Source of the DNA: CAJQND01 sp051010055
Lineage (GTDB): Bacteria; Pseudomonadota; Alphaproteobacteria; Rhizobiales; CAJQND01
Length of the DNA stretch: 26,056 bases
Direction of reading: 5' to 3'
Assembly (NCBI GenBank): GCA_051010055.1
Contig: JBPCVY010000272.1
Span: forward strand, 1-26,056
Below the pieces are notes generated by a model. The model was not told the DNA's origin and searched no databases. It was given only the letters and a program-made list of their open reading frames with translations. The translations under genes were made by a program, and so were the position numbers. Positions 7,924 to 14,693 of the stretch are shown here, piece after piece. Positions within the stretch are counted from its first letter, which is position 1, and every line of letters begins with the position of its first letter.

Positions 7924-8862
7924 TTGCAGCAAGTCTTGACGATTATCTTGCCAGTCTTTGCATTTATGGGGCTCGGCTGGGGAGCCGCGCGCACAAAGTT
8001 CCTTGGCCGCGATGTTGAAACCGGTCTTGGCGCATTCACCCTTTGGGTTGCCATTCCGGCTTTGTTGTTCCGGCTCATGACCGAGTCTGAACCGGCCGAG
8101 GGTTCTGCCTGGGGCTTGTGGTTTGCATTTTTCCTAGCTGCCGCTGTTGCGTGGGGATTCGCCAGCGCTCTTGCGGTGGTGTTGAAACGGCCTCAGGGAA
8201 CTGCAGCTTCGTTCGGAATGGGGGCCGCTTTCGGCAATACGGTCATGCTTGGTATACCGCTGGCGCTTGCAACGATTGGTGAAAGAGCGGTGCTTCCGCT
8301 TGCCCTCATAACGGCGGTTCATGCGCCCCTGCTTTGGCTGTTATCAACGGTGCAAATTGAATTGGCGGGCTCAAACAGGGAAGTTCCCATAGCAAAACTC
8401 TTGCGCGATTTGTTGGTGGTCCTGGTCAAAAACCCGGTGATATCAGCGCTGATAGCTGGGCTTTTATGGCGCTATACGGGACTTGGACTTCACCCGATTG
8501 TTGATGACATCATCACCAAACTGGGCCAGGCGGCGATACCGTGCGCGCTCTTTGCCATGGGCATGTCGCTTGCCACCTACAGTCTCAAAGGCGAGTTGCG
8601 CGCAGCTCCGGCGCTTACCTTCATCAAGCTGGTGATTATGCCCCTATGTGTGTGGGTGCTGGCATATCACGTCTTTGATTTGCCGCCGGCCTGGGCTGGA
8701 ACAGCCCTTATCTTGTCGGCAGTGCCAACCGGTGTGAACGCCTACCTGTTCGCTGTTAGATATGATTGCGGTGTTGCGTCGGTTTCCGGAACCATCGCGT
8801 TGTCCGCCCTGGTATCGGTCGCCACTTTATCGGTGGTCATCGCGTTTTTAGGCAAAACCTAG
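7924..8862 (+). CDS. AEC family (auxin efflux carrier-like) transporter
   Basis: This roughly 312-residue inner-membrane protein has about ten hydrophobic segments and the AEC/membrane transport protein look: an N-terminal ILPVFAFMGLGWGA, a middle GMGAAFGNTVMLGIPLALATIGE and a C-terminal half beginning near KNPVISALIAGLLW. Bacterial members export or exchange small organic acids such as malate, but the substrate here is unknown. The frame is open from a TTG at 7870, yet the TTG at 7924 has AGGGG (7913-7917) at a 6-base spacing and begins just before the first helix, so it is preferred. The 3' end overlaps the convergent gluQ gene by 15 bp. Confidence 0.82.
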   Translation: MQQVLTIILPVFAFMGLGWGAARTKFLGRDVETGLGAFTLWVAIPALLFRLMTESEPAEGSAWGLWFAFFLAAAVAWGFASALAVVLKRPQGTAASFGMGAAFGNTVMLGIPLALATIGERAVLPLALITAVHAPLLWLLSTVQIELAGSNREVPIAKLLRDLLVVLVKNPVISALIAGLLWRYTGLGLHPIVDDIITKLGQAAIPCALFAMGMSLATYSLKGELRAAPALTFIKLVIMPLCVWVLAYHVFDLPPAWAGTALILSAVPTGVNAYLFAVRYDCGVASVSGTIALSALVSVATLSVVIAFLGKT

Positions 8863-9714
8863 CTCTTGGCGCAAATCTTCAGGGGAAACACCTTCATCGC
8901 GCAATGATTTAAGGCTTTTATCGCTGGCGGATTTGGAAAGCTTTCGCCCGCCAAAGTCCGTAATCAGCTTGTGGTGATGATAGGCAGGTTCCGGCAGATC
9001 AAGCAGCACCTGCAACACCCGGTGAATATGGGTGGCGTAAAACAAGTCCAACCCGCGGGTGACATGAGTTACCTTTTGAAGGGCATCATCCACCACCACA
9101 GATAGATTGTAACTGGTGGGTGTGTCCTTGCGCACAATCACCACGTCACCCCACATTTCCGGGCGCACCTGAACCAGGTCTTTTTCACCTTCTGGCCCCT
9201 CGCCCTGCTCTGCAAATGTGACAATGCCTCCCACTTTGTGCATGGCAAGCTGGATGGCCAGCACATGGTTGAGGCGCAGCGCAAACGGTGCATCGTCAGC
9301 TACTTTGGCATTGCGGTAAATGCCGGGATAGATCGGGCTTCCGTCAGGATCGCGCGGGTGGTTTTCCTCATCAATGGCGCGTTGGATTTCGCGCCGTGTC
9401 GCCTGGCATGGATAAAGCACGCCCAGTGCCTGCAGTTTTTCCGCAGCAGCAGTGTAGGCGTCAAAATGCCGGGATTGATAGCGCACCTGGCGATCGAACG
9501 AGACGCCCAGCCATTCCAAGTCTTCCAGAATGCCTTCAACAAATTCCGGCCTTGAGCGGATAATATCAATATCCTCAATGCGCAAAAGCAACTCGCCACC
9601 TGCCTTGCGGGCCGCAGCTTCAGTAAACAGCGCTGAATAGGCATGGCCCAGATGCAGCCTGCCATTTGGGCTGGGCGCAAATCGGAAAACGGAATGCTTG
9701 TCAGCGGTGCTCAT
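8848..9714 (-). CDS. gluQ: Glutamyl-Q tRNA(Asp) synthetase
   Basis: This 288-residue truncated class I synthetase resembles the catalytic core of GltX and lacks the anticodon-binding domain. It attaches glutamate to queuosine-34 of tRNA(Asp). The HIGH-type motif is HLGH (21-24) within FRFAPSPNGRLHLGHAYSAL, and the KMSKS-type motif is KLSKS (258-262). The length is normal for GluQ-RS (about 290). The zinc site of the E. coli enzyme (Cys-x-Cys and Tyr-x3-Cys) is degenerate here: Cys103 is kept in YPCQATRRE, but the second Cys position is Ala105 and the third is Tyr133 in YPGIYR. Several bacterial GluQ-RS enzymes are known to lack parts of this site. The start at 9714 gives the expected N-terminus. 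Confidence 0.9.
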   Translation of the reverse strand: MSTADKHSVFRFAPSPNGRLHLGHAYSALFTEAAARKAGGELLLRIEDIDIIRSRPEFVEGILEDLEWLGVSFDRQVRYQSRHFDAYTAAAEKLQALGVLYPCQATRREIQRAIDEENHPRDPDGSPIYPGIYRNAKVADDAPFALRLNHVLAIQLAMHKVGGIVTFAEQGEGPEGEKDLVQVRPEMWGDVVIVRKDTPTSYNLSVVVDDALQKVTHVTRGLDLFYATHIHRVLQVLLDLPEPAYHHHKLITDFGGRKLSKSASDKSLKSLRDEGVSPEDLRQELGFA

Positions 9715-9756
9715 AAGATGGCTATATTGTGCGCTGTGCTTTCGGTCAAACCCGCC

Positions 9757-10398
9757 ATGAACTCAATCGATACAATCGCCGATCTTGAGGAAGGAATTTA
9801 CGCCTTGCGCAAGGCGGCGCCGGAGTTTGTCAAAATCCATGAGGCAACCGGCACACCGCCCCTGCGCAGGGCTGAAGGGGGCTTTGCAGGTTTGCTGCGT
9901 ATAATTGCCGGCCAACAGGTTTCAAAGGCAAGCGCGGCGGCGATTTGGAAACGCATGTGTGAGGTTCTGGCGCCGCTGGAGCCGGAACATTTTGCACGAC
10001 TTGGCGAAACTGACTACCGGAGCGCGGGGCTTTCTGGTCCCAAAATCCGTGCCATCGAGGCGGTAACCGAGGCGGTCCTCGCTAGCGAGCTTGATTTTGC
10101 GGACCTTCATTCAAGTTCTGATGAAAATGCTGCTGCTAAGCTGATGGCCGTAAAGGGTATCGGGCCTTGGTCCGCTGAAATCTATCTTTTGGCATGCCTT
10201 GGCCGGCCTGATATCTGGCCGGCGGGCGATTTGGCTCTGCAGGTGGCGGCAGCCGATATTGACGGAGAAGGCGAGCGCCTTTCTATCGCGCAAATGCAGA
10301 CAATCGCCGAGCCGTGGCGGCCTTGGCGGGCTGTGGCCGCGAGGCTGTTATGGTCATGGTACGCGCAGATGCGAAACACCGACCCGGGCGTGATGTAG
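9757..10398 (+). CDS. DNA-3-methyladenine glycosylase II (HhH-GPD)
   Basis: This 213-residue base-excision-repair glycosylase of the helix-hairpin-helix/GPD superfamily is most like the AlkA branch and removes alkylated purines. The hairpin is VKGIGPWSA (132-140) and the catalytic aspartate is D158 in WPAGDLALQ. It lacks the N-terminal extra domain of E. coli AlkA, as is common for the short alphaproteobacterial forms, and has no Cys cluster, so it is not a MutY/Nth-type enzyme. In-frame starts exist at 9643 and 9718, but those would run into the divergent gluQ gene or its start. The ATG at 9757 gives a family-like N-terminus, though its Shine-Dalgarno is weak. Its TAG directly abuts the CTA (TAG on the other strand) of the convergent Nudix gene at 10399. 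Confidence 0.85.
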   Translation: MNSIDTIADLEEGIYALRKAAPEFVKIHEATGTPPLRRAEGGFAGLLRIIAGQQVSKASAAAIWKRMCEVLAPLEPEHFARLGETDYRSAGLSGPKIRAIEAVTEAVLASELDFADLHSSSDENAAAKLMAVKGIGPWSAEIYLLACLGRPDIWPAGDLALQVAAADIDGEGERLSIAQMQTIAEPWRPWRAVAARLLWSWYAQMRNTDPGVM

Positions 10399-10956
10399 CT
10401 ACATGCCCTGTATCATGCGATCGCCGGTTACACCTTCCGGGTTGGTGAACGGTGGAAATCCCGTCAGATCGGACGCCTCGCGAAAATGCCCAAGCGCCCA
10501 ATGCACGGATGGAAATGCAATATCTCCCCATGGAATCTCATCCCAGGTAAACAGACCGACTTCTTCACTCTCCGGTCCTGGAGAAAAGTCCGGGCCATCC
10601 AGCTTTGCCCGGAATATCATTTGCACCTGTGAAATGCGCGGAATGGCATAAACCGCCAAAAGACAATCAATAGCGATTTTTGCATTTGCCTCTTCCATTG
10701 CTTCGCGCGCAGCGCCTGCATCGGGTGTTTCATTGAGCTCCAGATAACCGGCCGGCAGGGTCCAAAAACCGGCGCGCGGTTCAATGGCGCGCTTGCAAAG
10801 AAGAATCCGGTCATTTTCAGCACTTACAACAGAGCCAACAACAAGCTTTGGATTAGCGTAGCTGATAAAGCCGCACGTTTCGCACACATCGCGCACAAGA
10901 TTGTCTCCATCAGGCACGCGTCTGGAAAAATTATCTGGCAGCTTAATGGTGCTCAT
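10399..10956 (-). CDS. Nudix hydrolase with N-terminal zinc-finger-like segment
   Basis: This 185-residue Nudix protein has the box G70-x5-E76-x7-R84-E85-A-M-E88-E89, with Asn91 where the consensus has Gly. Ahead of it is a CETCG knuckle (25-29) in VCETCGFISYANPKLVVG, as in the NADH-pyrophosphatase-like and ADP-ribose-type Nudix group, although only one Cys pair is visible. It probably hydrolyses a nucleoside diphosphate derivative such as ADP-ribose or a dinucleotide; the exact substrate is not decided by the sequence. It converges with the AlkA-like gene, stop codon to stop codon. The ATG at 10956 is the natural start. Confidence 0.85.
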   Translation of the reverse strand: MSTIKLPDNFSRRVPDGDNLVRDVCETCGFISYANPKLVVGSVVSAENDRILLCKRAIEPRAGFWTLPAGYLELNETPDAGAAREAMEEANAKIAIDCLLAVYAIPRISQVQMIFRAKLDGPDFSPGPESEEVGLFTWDEIPWGDIAFPSVHWALGHFREASDLTGFPPFTNPEGVTGDRMIQGM

Positions 10957-11047
10957 TTGATTTGGTATCCGTCATTCACAATCTGAAGTGTCGTCAATTT
11001 ATACGTGATATGCCGTCACGCCTAATTCAGCATTTTCCAGTCACATC

Positions 11048-11083
11048 GAAGCAACGAGTTTCCAGAGTGATCGGATGTTGCTC
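11048..11083 (+). repeat. Second copy of the dispersed intergenic motif
   Basis: GATCGGATGTTGCTC at 11069-11083 is an exact copy of 6015-6029, and GAAGC at 11048-11052 keeps the same 16-base spacing as in the first copy. Short arms AGCAAC (11050-11055) and GTTGCT (11077-11082) can still pair, but the longer palindrome of the first copy is not kept. The copy lies about 100 bp upstream of the marR-type gene. Confidence 0.6.
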
Positions 11084-11184
11084 CTTATGCGTAAAACATG
11101 GCGATCACCGAAGTTTTACGACAATGTGATTGTGTCTGGTTCATAAATTCAGTACGCGGAAGAGACTTAGAAACGGAATGCGCC

Positions 11185-11673
11185 ATGGCAGGACGTACAG
11201 AAATTAAAGATATGAAGAAGTCACCGCATCATCTGCTGCGCCGGGCCGCACAATATGCGAGCGATCTTTATTCTGCTGAAGTAGGCAACAAGGGCCTTAC
11301 ACACCGCCAGTTCACGGTGTTACTGGCTGTAGAGCAGAATGAAGGGGCAAGCCAGACAGATCTGGTGCAGATCACTGGCATTGATCGGTCCACTCTTGCT
11401 GAACTTATCGCCAGGCTGACAGCCACCGGTTTGTTGCAGCGCCGCCGCACCAAGAAAGATGCGCGGGTGAATACGGTCAAGCTCTCAGCCGCCGGCAGGA
11501 GGGCTCTTACCGCAGCGCAGCCAGGAGCAAAGACAGCGGATCAAAGGTTGTTGCGGGTGCTGGAAAAAGATCAGCGCAAAGTTTTCGTTGCCGCATTGGC
11601 GGAAATCAACAAGGTGCTCACCGAGCAGGAAACCCGTATCGCCGAGACAGCCCGTCAGAAGCGGAAGCTCTAA
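11185..11673 (+). CDS. MarR family transcriptional regulator
   Basis: This 162-residue winged-helix regulator has its recognition region at ASQTDLVQITGIDRSTLAELIARL, followed by the wing RRTKKDARVNTVKLSAAGRRAL, the standard MarR arrangement with dimerising helices on both sides. It binds DNA as a dimer and usually represses its own or a neighbouring gene. Its ligand and target are unknown. The frame is open from an ATG at 11098, but the internal ATG at 11185 has ACGGA 8 bases upstream and gives a normal MarR length. It converges on ccmG with only 4 bp between stop codons, so no co-transcribed partner is present downstream. Confidence 0.85.
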   Translation: MAGRTEIKDMKKSPHHLLRRAAQYASDLYSAEVGNKGLTHRQFTVLLAVEQNEGASQTDLVQITGIDRSTLAELIARLTATGLLQRRRTKKDARVNTVKLSAAGRRALTAAQPGAKTADQRLLRVLEKDQRKVFVAALAEINKVLTEQETRIAETARQKRKL

Positions 11674-11677
11674 ACCG

Positions 11678-12283
11678 CTAGTTTGTCGCGAGCGGCTGTT
11701 TTGCCTCTTCGATTGCAGGCAACAAGCGCTCTAGCGTGTCCGCTGTGATGGGGCCGACATGTTTGTAGCGGATGATCCCCTGGCCATCGACAACAAAGGT
11801 TTCAGGCAGGCCGTAAACCCCCCAGTCAATTGAAACCCGCCCTTTGGGATCGGCGCCTACCTTTATGTAAGGATTGCCGTAGTGCCCTAAAAAGCGCCGG
11901 GCATTGCCGGGTTTGTCTTTCTGGTTGATGCCGTAAACGTGAATGTCATCCCGCTTGCCTAAATCCATCAAGAACGGGTGCTCAACGCGGCAAGGCGGGC
12001 ACCATGATGCCCAGAAGTTCACCACGCTTACCTTCGAACCGGTAAGCGCCTTGGCGGATAACCCCTCCACCGGTTTGCCATCACTCATCAATCCCTCAAC
12101 CGGGGTAAGATCGAATTTGGGTACAGGCTTGCCTATTAGCGCTGATGGCAGTTTAGACGGGTCGCCTGCGTTCAACCTGATAAGGAAAACTACCGCAAGG
12201 GCAGCAAACAAAACCAACGGAAGAGAAATGAACGCTCTCCGCCTCAACATGCCGGGCGCCTCCTGCCCGGTTTCGCTGCTCAT
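11678..12283 (-). CDS. ccmG: Thiol:disulfide interchange protein CcmG/DsbE
   Basis: This 201-residue membrane-anchored periplasmic thioredoxin-like protein keeps apocytochrome c cysteines reduced for heme attachment. One N-terminal anchor helix spans about residues 18-36. The thioredoxin fold follows, with the active site W-C95-P-P-C98 in FWASWCPPCRVEHPFL and the family segment GVYGLPETFVVDGQG carrying the cis-proline. Its start overlaps the ccmD stop by 4 bp (ATGA at 12280-12283), implying translational coupling. It is the last gene of the ccmABCDG operon. Confidence 0.93.
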   Translation of the reverse strand: MSSETGQEAPGMLRRRAFISLPLVLFAALAVVFLIRLNAGDPSKLPSALIGKPVPKFDLTPVEGLMSDGKPVEGLSAKALTGSKVSVVNFWASWCPPCRVEHPFLMDLGKRDDIHVYGINQKDKPGNARRFLGHYGNPYIKVGADPKGRVSIDWGVYGLPETFVVDGQGIIRYKHVGPITADTLERLLPAIEEAKQPLATN

Positions 12284-12468
12284 GCGCTTTCTCCGCTGGG
12301 CTGTGTGCTGCGCCGGCGTCTGCGCGAGCCGCGCTCTTCAAGAGATTTGAGTTGCGCGTTGGCACGCCTTTCGCGCCACCAGATCGCCAGCGCGAGACCA
12401 GTCAGCACCAGTGCGGAAATCAAATATGCGGCGACAACAAACCCTGAATGCGGGGCGGAAAAATCCAT
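12280..12468 (-). CDS. ccmD: Heme exporter protein CcmD
   Basis: This 62-residue protein has one transmembrane helix (about residues 10-30, VVAAYLISALVLTGLALAIWW) followed by a positively charged tail, exactly the size and shape of CcmD, the small subunit that couples the CcmABC heme transporter to the heme chaperone CcmE. The sequence itself is little conserved, and the call rests on size, topology and position between ccmC and ccmG. Its ATG overlaps the ccmC stop by one base (TAATG), and its stop overlaps the ccmG start. Confidence 0.9.
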   Translation of the reverse strand: MDFSAPHSGFVVAAYLISALVLTGLALAIWWRERRANAQLKSLEERGSRRRRRSTQPSGESA

Positions 12469-13187
12469 TAACCTTGCACCTCTGCAATTTCCATCGCCCT
12501 TATACGCCGCTGAATTATCTCAGCCCTGATCGATATCAAGTGCAATGTGACGAACAACAATCCATAAGCCAGCCCCATAATCAAAAGCGGGGTGAGAATA
12601 TCGGGATGTATTGCAGGACCGTCCATCCGCAAAACGCTGGCGGGCTGATGCAGTGAATTCCACCAATCTACTGAGAATTTGATAATCGGTATGTTGATGA
12701 AGCCGACAATCGCCACGATTGCCGCAACCCTCGCAGCCTTAAGCGGCTCTTCAATTGCCTGCCAAATGGCCATGTAGCCGAGATAAAGAAGAAAAAGCAC
12801 GAATACTGAAGTAAGGCGCGCATCCCACACCCACCAGGCACCCCACATAGGTTTTCCCCACAAGGAACCGGTGACAAGGGCAAGAAAGGTGAAACTTGCG
12901 CCAATGGGCGCGGCGCATTTTGCGGCAACATCGGCCAGCGGATGGCGCCAAATCAGTCCCACCGCGCTGGCAATGGCCATCGCCGTATAACCGAACATGG
13001 CCATCCATGCAGCCGGCACATGAACGAACATGATGCGTACCGTTTCGCCCTGTTGATAGTCCTGCGGCGCCATCACCAGGCTCATATAGAGCCCTATTGC
13101 AAAGGCAATAACAGTCGCAGCCGCAGTCCACGGAAGCACTTTTCCGGAGATGGCATAAAACTTTGTCGGATTTGCATATTTTTGCAT
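12468..13187 (-). CDS. ccmC: Heme ABC exporter permease CcmC
   Basis: This 239-residue inner-membrane protein has six hydrophobic segments and the tryptophan-rich heme-handling motif WGAWWVWD at residues 115-122, between helices. A conserved periplasmic-side His is H56 in MFVHVPAAWM, and another lies in the SLHQP segment after helix 5. CcmC presents heme to CcmE for cytochrome c maturation. A 58-bp gap separates it from ccmB, the only real gap in the operon. It holds a small CCAAAC/GTTTGG hairpin (13213-13234). Confidence 0.94.
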   Translation of the reverse strand: MQKYANPTKFYAISGKVLPWTAAATVIAFAIGLYMSLVMAPQDYQQGETVRIMFVHVPAAWMAMFGYTAMAIASAVGLIWRHPLADVAAKCAAPIGASFTFLALVTGSLWGKPMWGAWWVWDARLTSVFVLFLLYLGYMAIWQAIEEPLKAARVAAIVAIVGFINIPIIKFSVDWWNSLHQPASVLRMDGPAIHPDILTPLLIMGLAYGLLFVTLHLISIRAEIIQRRIRAMEIAEVQG

Positions 13188-13245
13188 GGAAACCGTCTAA
13201 CTCCGAATGCGCCCAAACGCAACTCTGTGTTTGGTCAAGCCATTG

Positions 13246-13914
13246 TTACCGCAAATGCGCGCGTATGAGCGCGCCCGCCGCCGCCGGTGCGATTACTAGC
13301 GAAGCCAATGATATTGAAAGCAAAATCAGCATTGATGAGCTGAACATACCGGGCATGGTGGTTTGACCAGCCGTTGCGGCAACGCCGAAAATCAGCACCG
13401 GGATATAAAGCGGCAATATGAGCAGCGATACAATCAACCCGCCGCGCTTGAGGCCAACCGTTACCGCCGCACCGATTGTTGCAATCAGGGAAAGGGCCAT
13501 AGACCCAAGCCCCATGGCGGCCAGGAGCGGCAAGAACAGAATCTCTTCAAGATTGAGCAAAACGCCAAGAGCCGGCGCGAGCACCGCCAGGGGAAGCCCC
13601 GTCGTCACCCAGTGGGCGATTGCCTTTGCCAGGGCAACAAGTTCAAGCGGCATGGGCCCGGTTGCGAACAGCTCCAGCGAACCATCGTCATCGTCAGGCT
13701 GAAAAATGCGGTCTGCGGAAAGTAATACCGACAAAAGCAGCGTTATCCAAAGCGCGCCGGGCGCAATGCGCTGGAGCAGCTTCAAATCCGGCCCGATGCC
13801 TAGGGGCAGCAAGACCATAACGGTCAGAAAAAATCCCAGCGCAACGCCAACACCGCCGCCCTGGCGCAGGGCAAGGGTGAAATCCCGGGAAATCAGCGAC
13901 AGGAAGATTTTCAC
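13246..13914 (-). CDS. ccmB: Heme ABC exporter permease CcmB
   Basis: This 222-residue inner-membrane protein has about six helices and the CcmB opening MKIFLSLISRDFTLALRQGG. It is the second permease of the CcmABCD complex. The frame is open further upstream inside ccmA, but the GTG at 13914 is the likely start. It has GGGAGA about 6-7 bases upstream, and it overlaps the ccmA stop in a GTGA (13911-13914), which signals translational coupling. The QPDDDDGSLELFATGPMPLELVALAK loop is characteristic of the family. Confidence 0.92.
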   Translation of the reverse strand: MKIFLSLISRDFTLALRQGGGVGVALGFFLTVMVLLPLGIGPDLKLLQRIAPGALWITLLLSVLLSADRIFQPDDDDGSLELFATGPMPLELVALAKAIAHWVTTGLPLAVLAPALGVLLNLEEILFLPLLAAMGLGSMALSLIATIGAAVTVGLKRGGLIVSLLILPLYIPVLIFGVAATAGQTTMPGMFSSSMLILLSISLASLVIAPAAAGALIRAHLR

Positions 13915-14522
13915 GAATAATCTCCCATATTGATTGTCTTTCCGAACTTTATGCCGAGATCTGTGTGTGTCGTTGCGATGAGCAAGCCGCCTTCGCCAGT
14001 GTGCCGTTCCATTGCGCTGCCAAGTTTTTCGCACGAGGCAGCATCCAAACCGGCAGATGGTTCATCCAGAAGCCAAATCGGACGCGGCACCAGAACAAGG
14101 CGCGACAGCGCCAACCGGCGCGCCTGGCCTTGCGATAAAAGCCCAGCGCTGTAGCCGGCCAGGTGGGCAAGGTCGAATAATTCCAGCCCCTTCTCAATGG
14201 CTTCGGGCGCATCGCTCGTGCCCAAGAAAGTAGCCCAGAATTTCAAGTTCTCTTCAACGCTGAGCGCCGTTTTAAGGCCGTTCTTGTGCGCCAGGTAGTG
14301 GCTTCTCTGGCCGATGGAAAGTTCATCGCCCACCCCTTCCAGCTCTAGTGTGCCGCCGACAGGTTCTCCCAACCCGGCGATAAGGCGCAAAAGGCTTGTC
14401 TTTCCGGAGCCGTTGACACCGGTAAGCAGAAGACTGTCTCCGGCTGACAGCTGGAACGACAGGTCAGAAAAAACCCGTCTTCCGCCGCGCTCGCAGTCGA
14501 TATTTTCTGCAATCAGTTCCAT
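13911..14522 (-). CDS. ccmA: Heme ABC exporter ATP-binding protein CcmA
   Basis: This is a 203-residue ABC ATPase. It shows Walker A GVNGSGKT (35-42), the signature LSQGQARR (129-136), Walker B IWLLDEP (149-155) and the switch His186 in ATTHTDLG. It powers the CcmABCD complex that releases holo-CcmE. A GTG at 14552 would add ten residues, but the ATG at 14522 (MELIAENIDCERGG) gives the usual N-terminus. It is the first gene of ccmABCDG. The other maturation genes (ccmE, ccmF, ccmH, ccmI) are not in this window. Confidence 0.93.
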   Translation of the reverse strand: MELIAENIDCERGGRRVFSDLSFQLSAGDSLLLTGVNGSGKTSLLRLIAGLGEPVGGTLELEGVGDELSIGQRSHYLAHKNGLKTALSVEENLKFWATFLGTSDAPEAIEKGLELFDLAHLAGYSAGLLSQGQARRLALSRLVLVPRPIWLLDEPSAGLDAASCEKLGSAMERHTGEGGLLIATTHTDLGIKFGKTINMGDYS

Positions 14523-14626
14523 TGCCCCGCCCGCTGAAGAGTTTTTGTGCACCCGTCATGTAGCCCAGGTGCGCGCGATGCGCAAAGCCCCCATCGAAAT
14601 GCGCCCTTTGTTGCACTGGCATTCGT

Positions 14627-14643
14627 TTTAGAAAGGTTCTATA
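14627..14643. promoter_or_regulatory. Irr-type ICE box between ccmA and acnA
   Basis: TTTAGAA-AGG-TTCTATA differs at one position from the iron control element TTTAGAA-N3-TTCTAAA bound by Irr in Rhizobiales. It lies 50 bp upstream of the acnA ATG and about 105 bp upstream of ccmA. Irr controls iron- and heme-using genes in this group, so the site fits an Fe-S enzyme and a heme exporter. Functional binding is inferred. Confidence 0.6.
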
Positions 14644-14693
14644 GAAACGCGCAAACATCCAGGCGAGACCTCAGACAAGGATGAACCCCACAG

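Noticed and set aside
11674..11702. CCGCT/AGCGG hairpin at the marR-ccmG junction as a terminator
   Set aside because: Only five pairs with an 11-nt loop, and largely inside the ccmG coding end.
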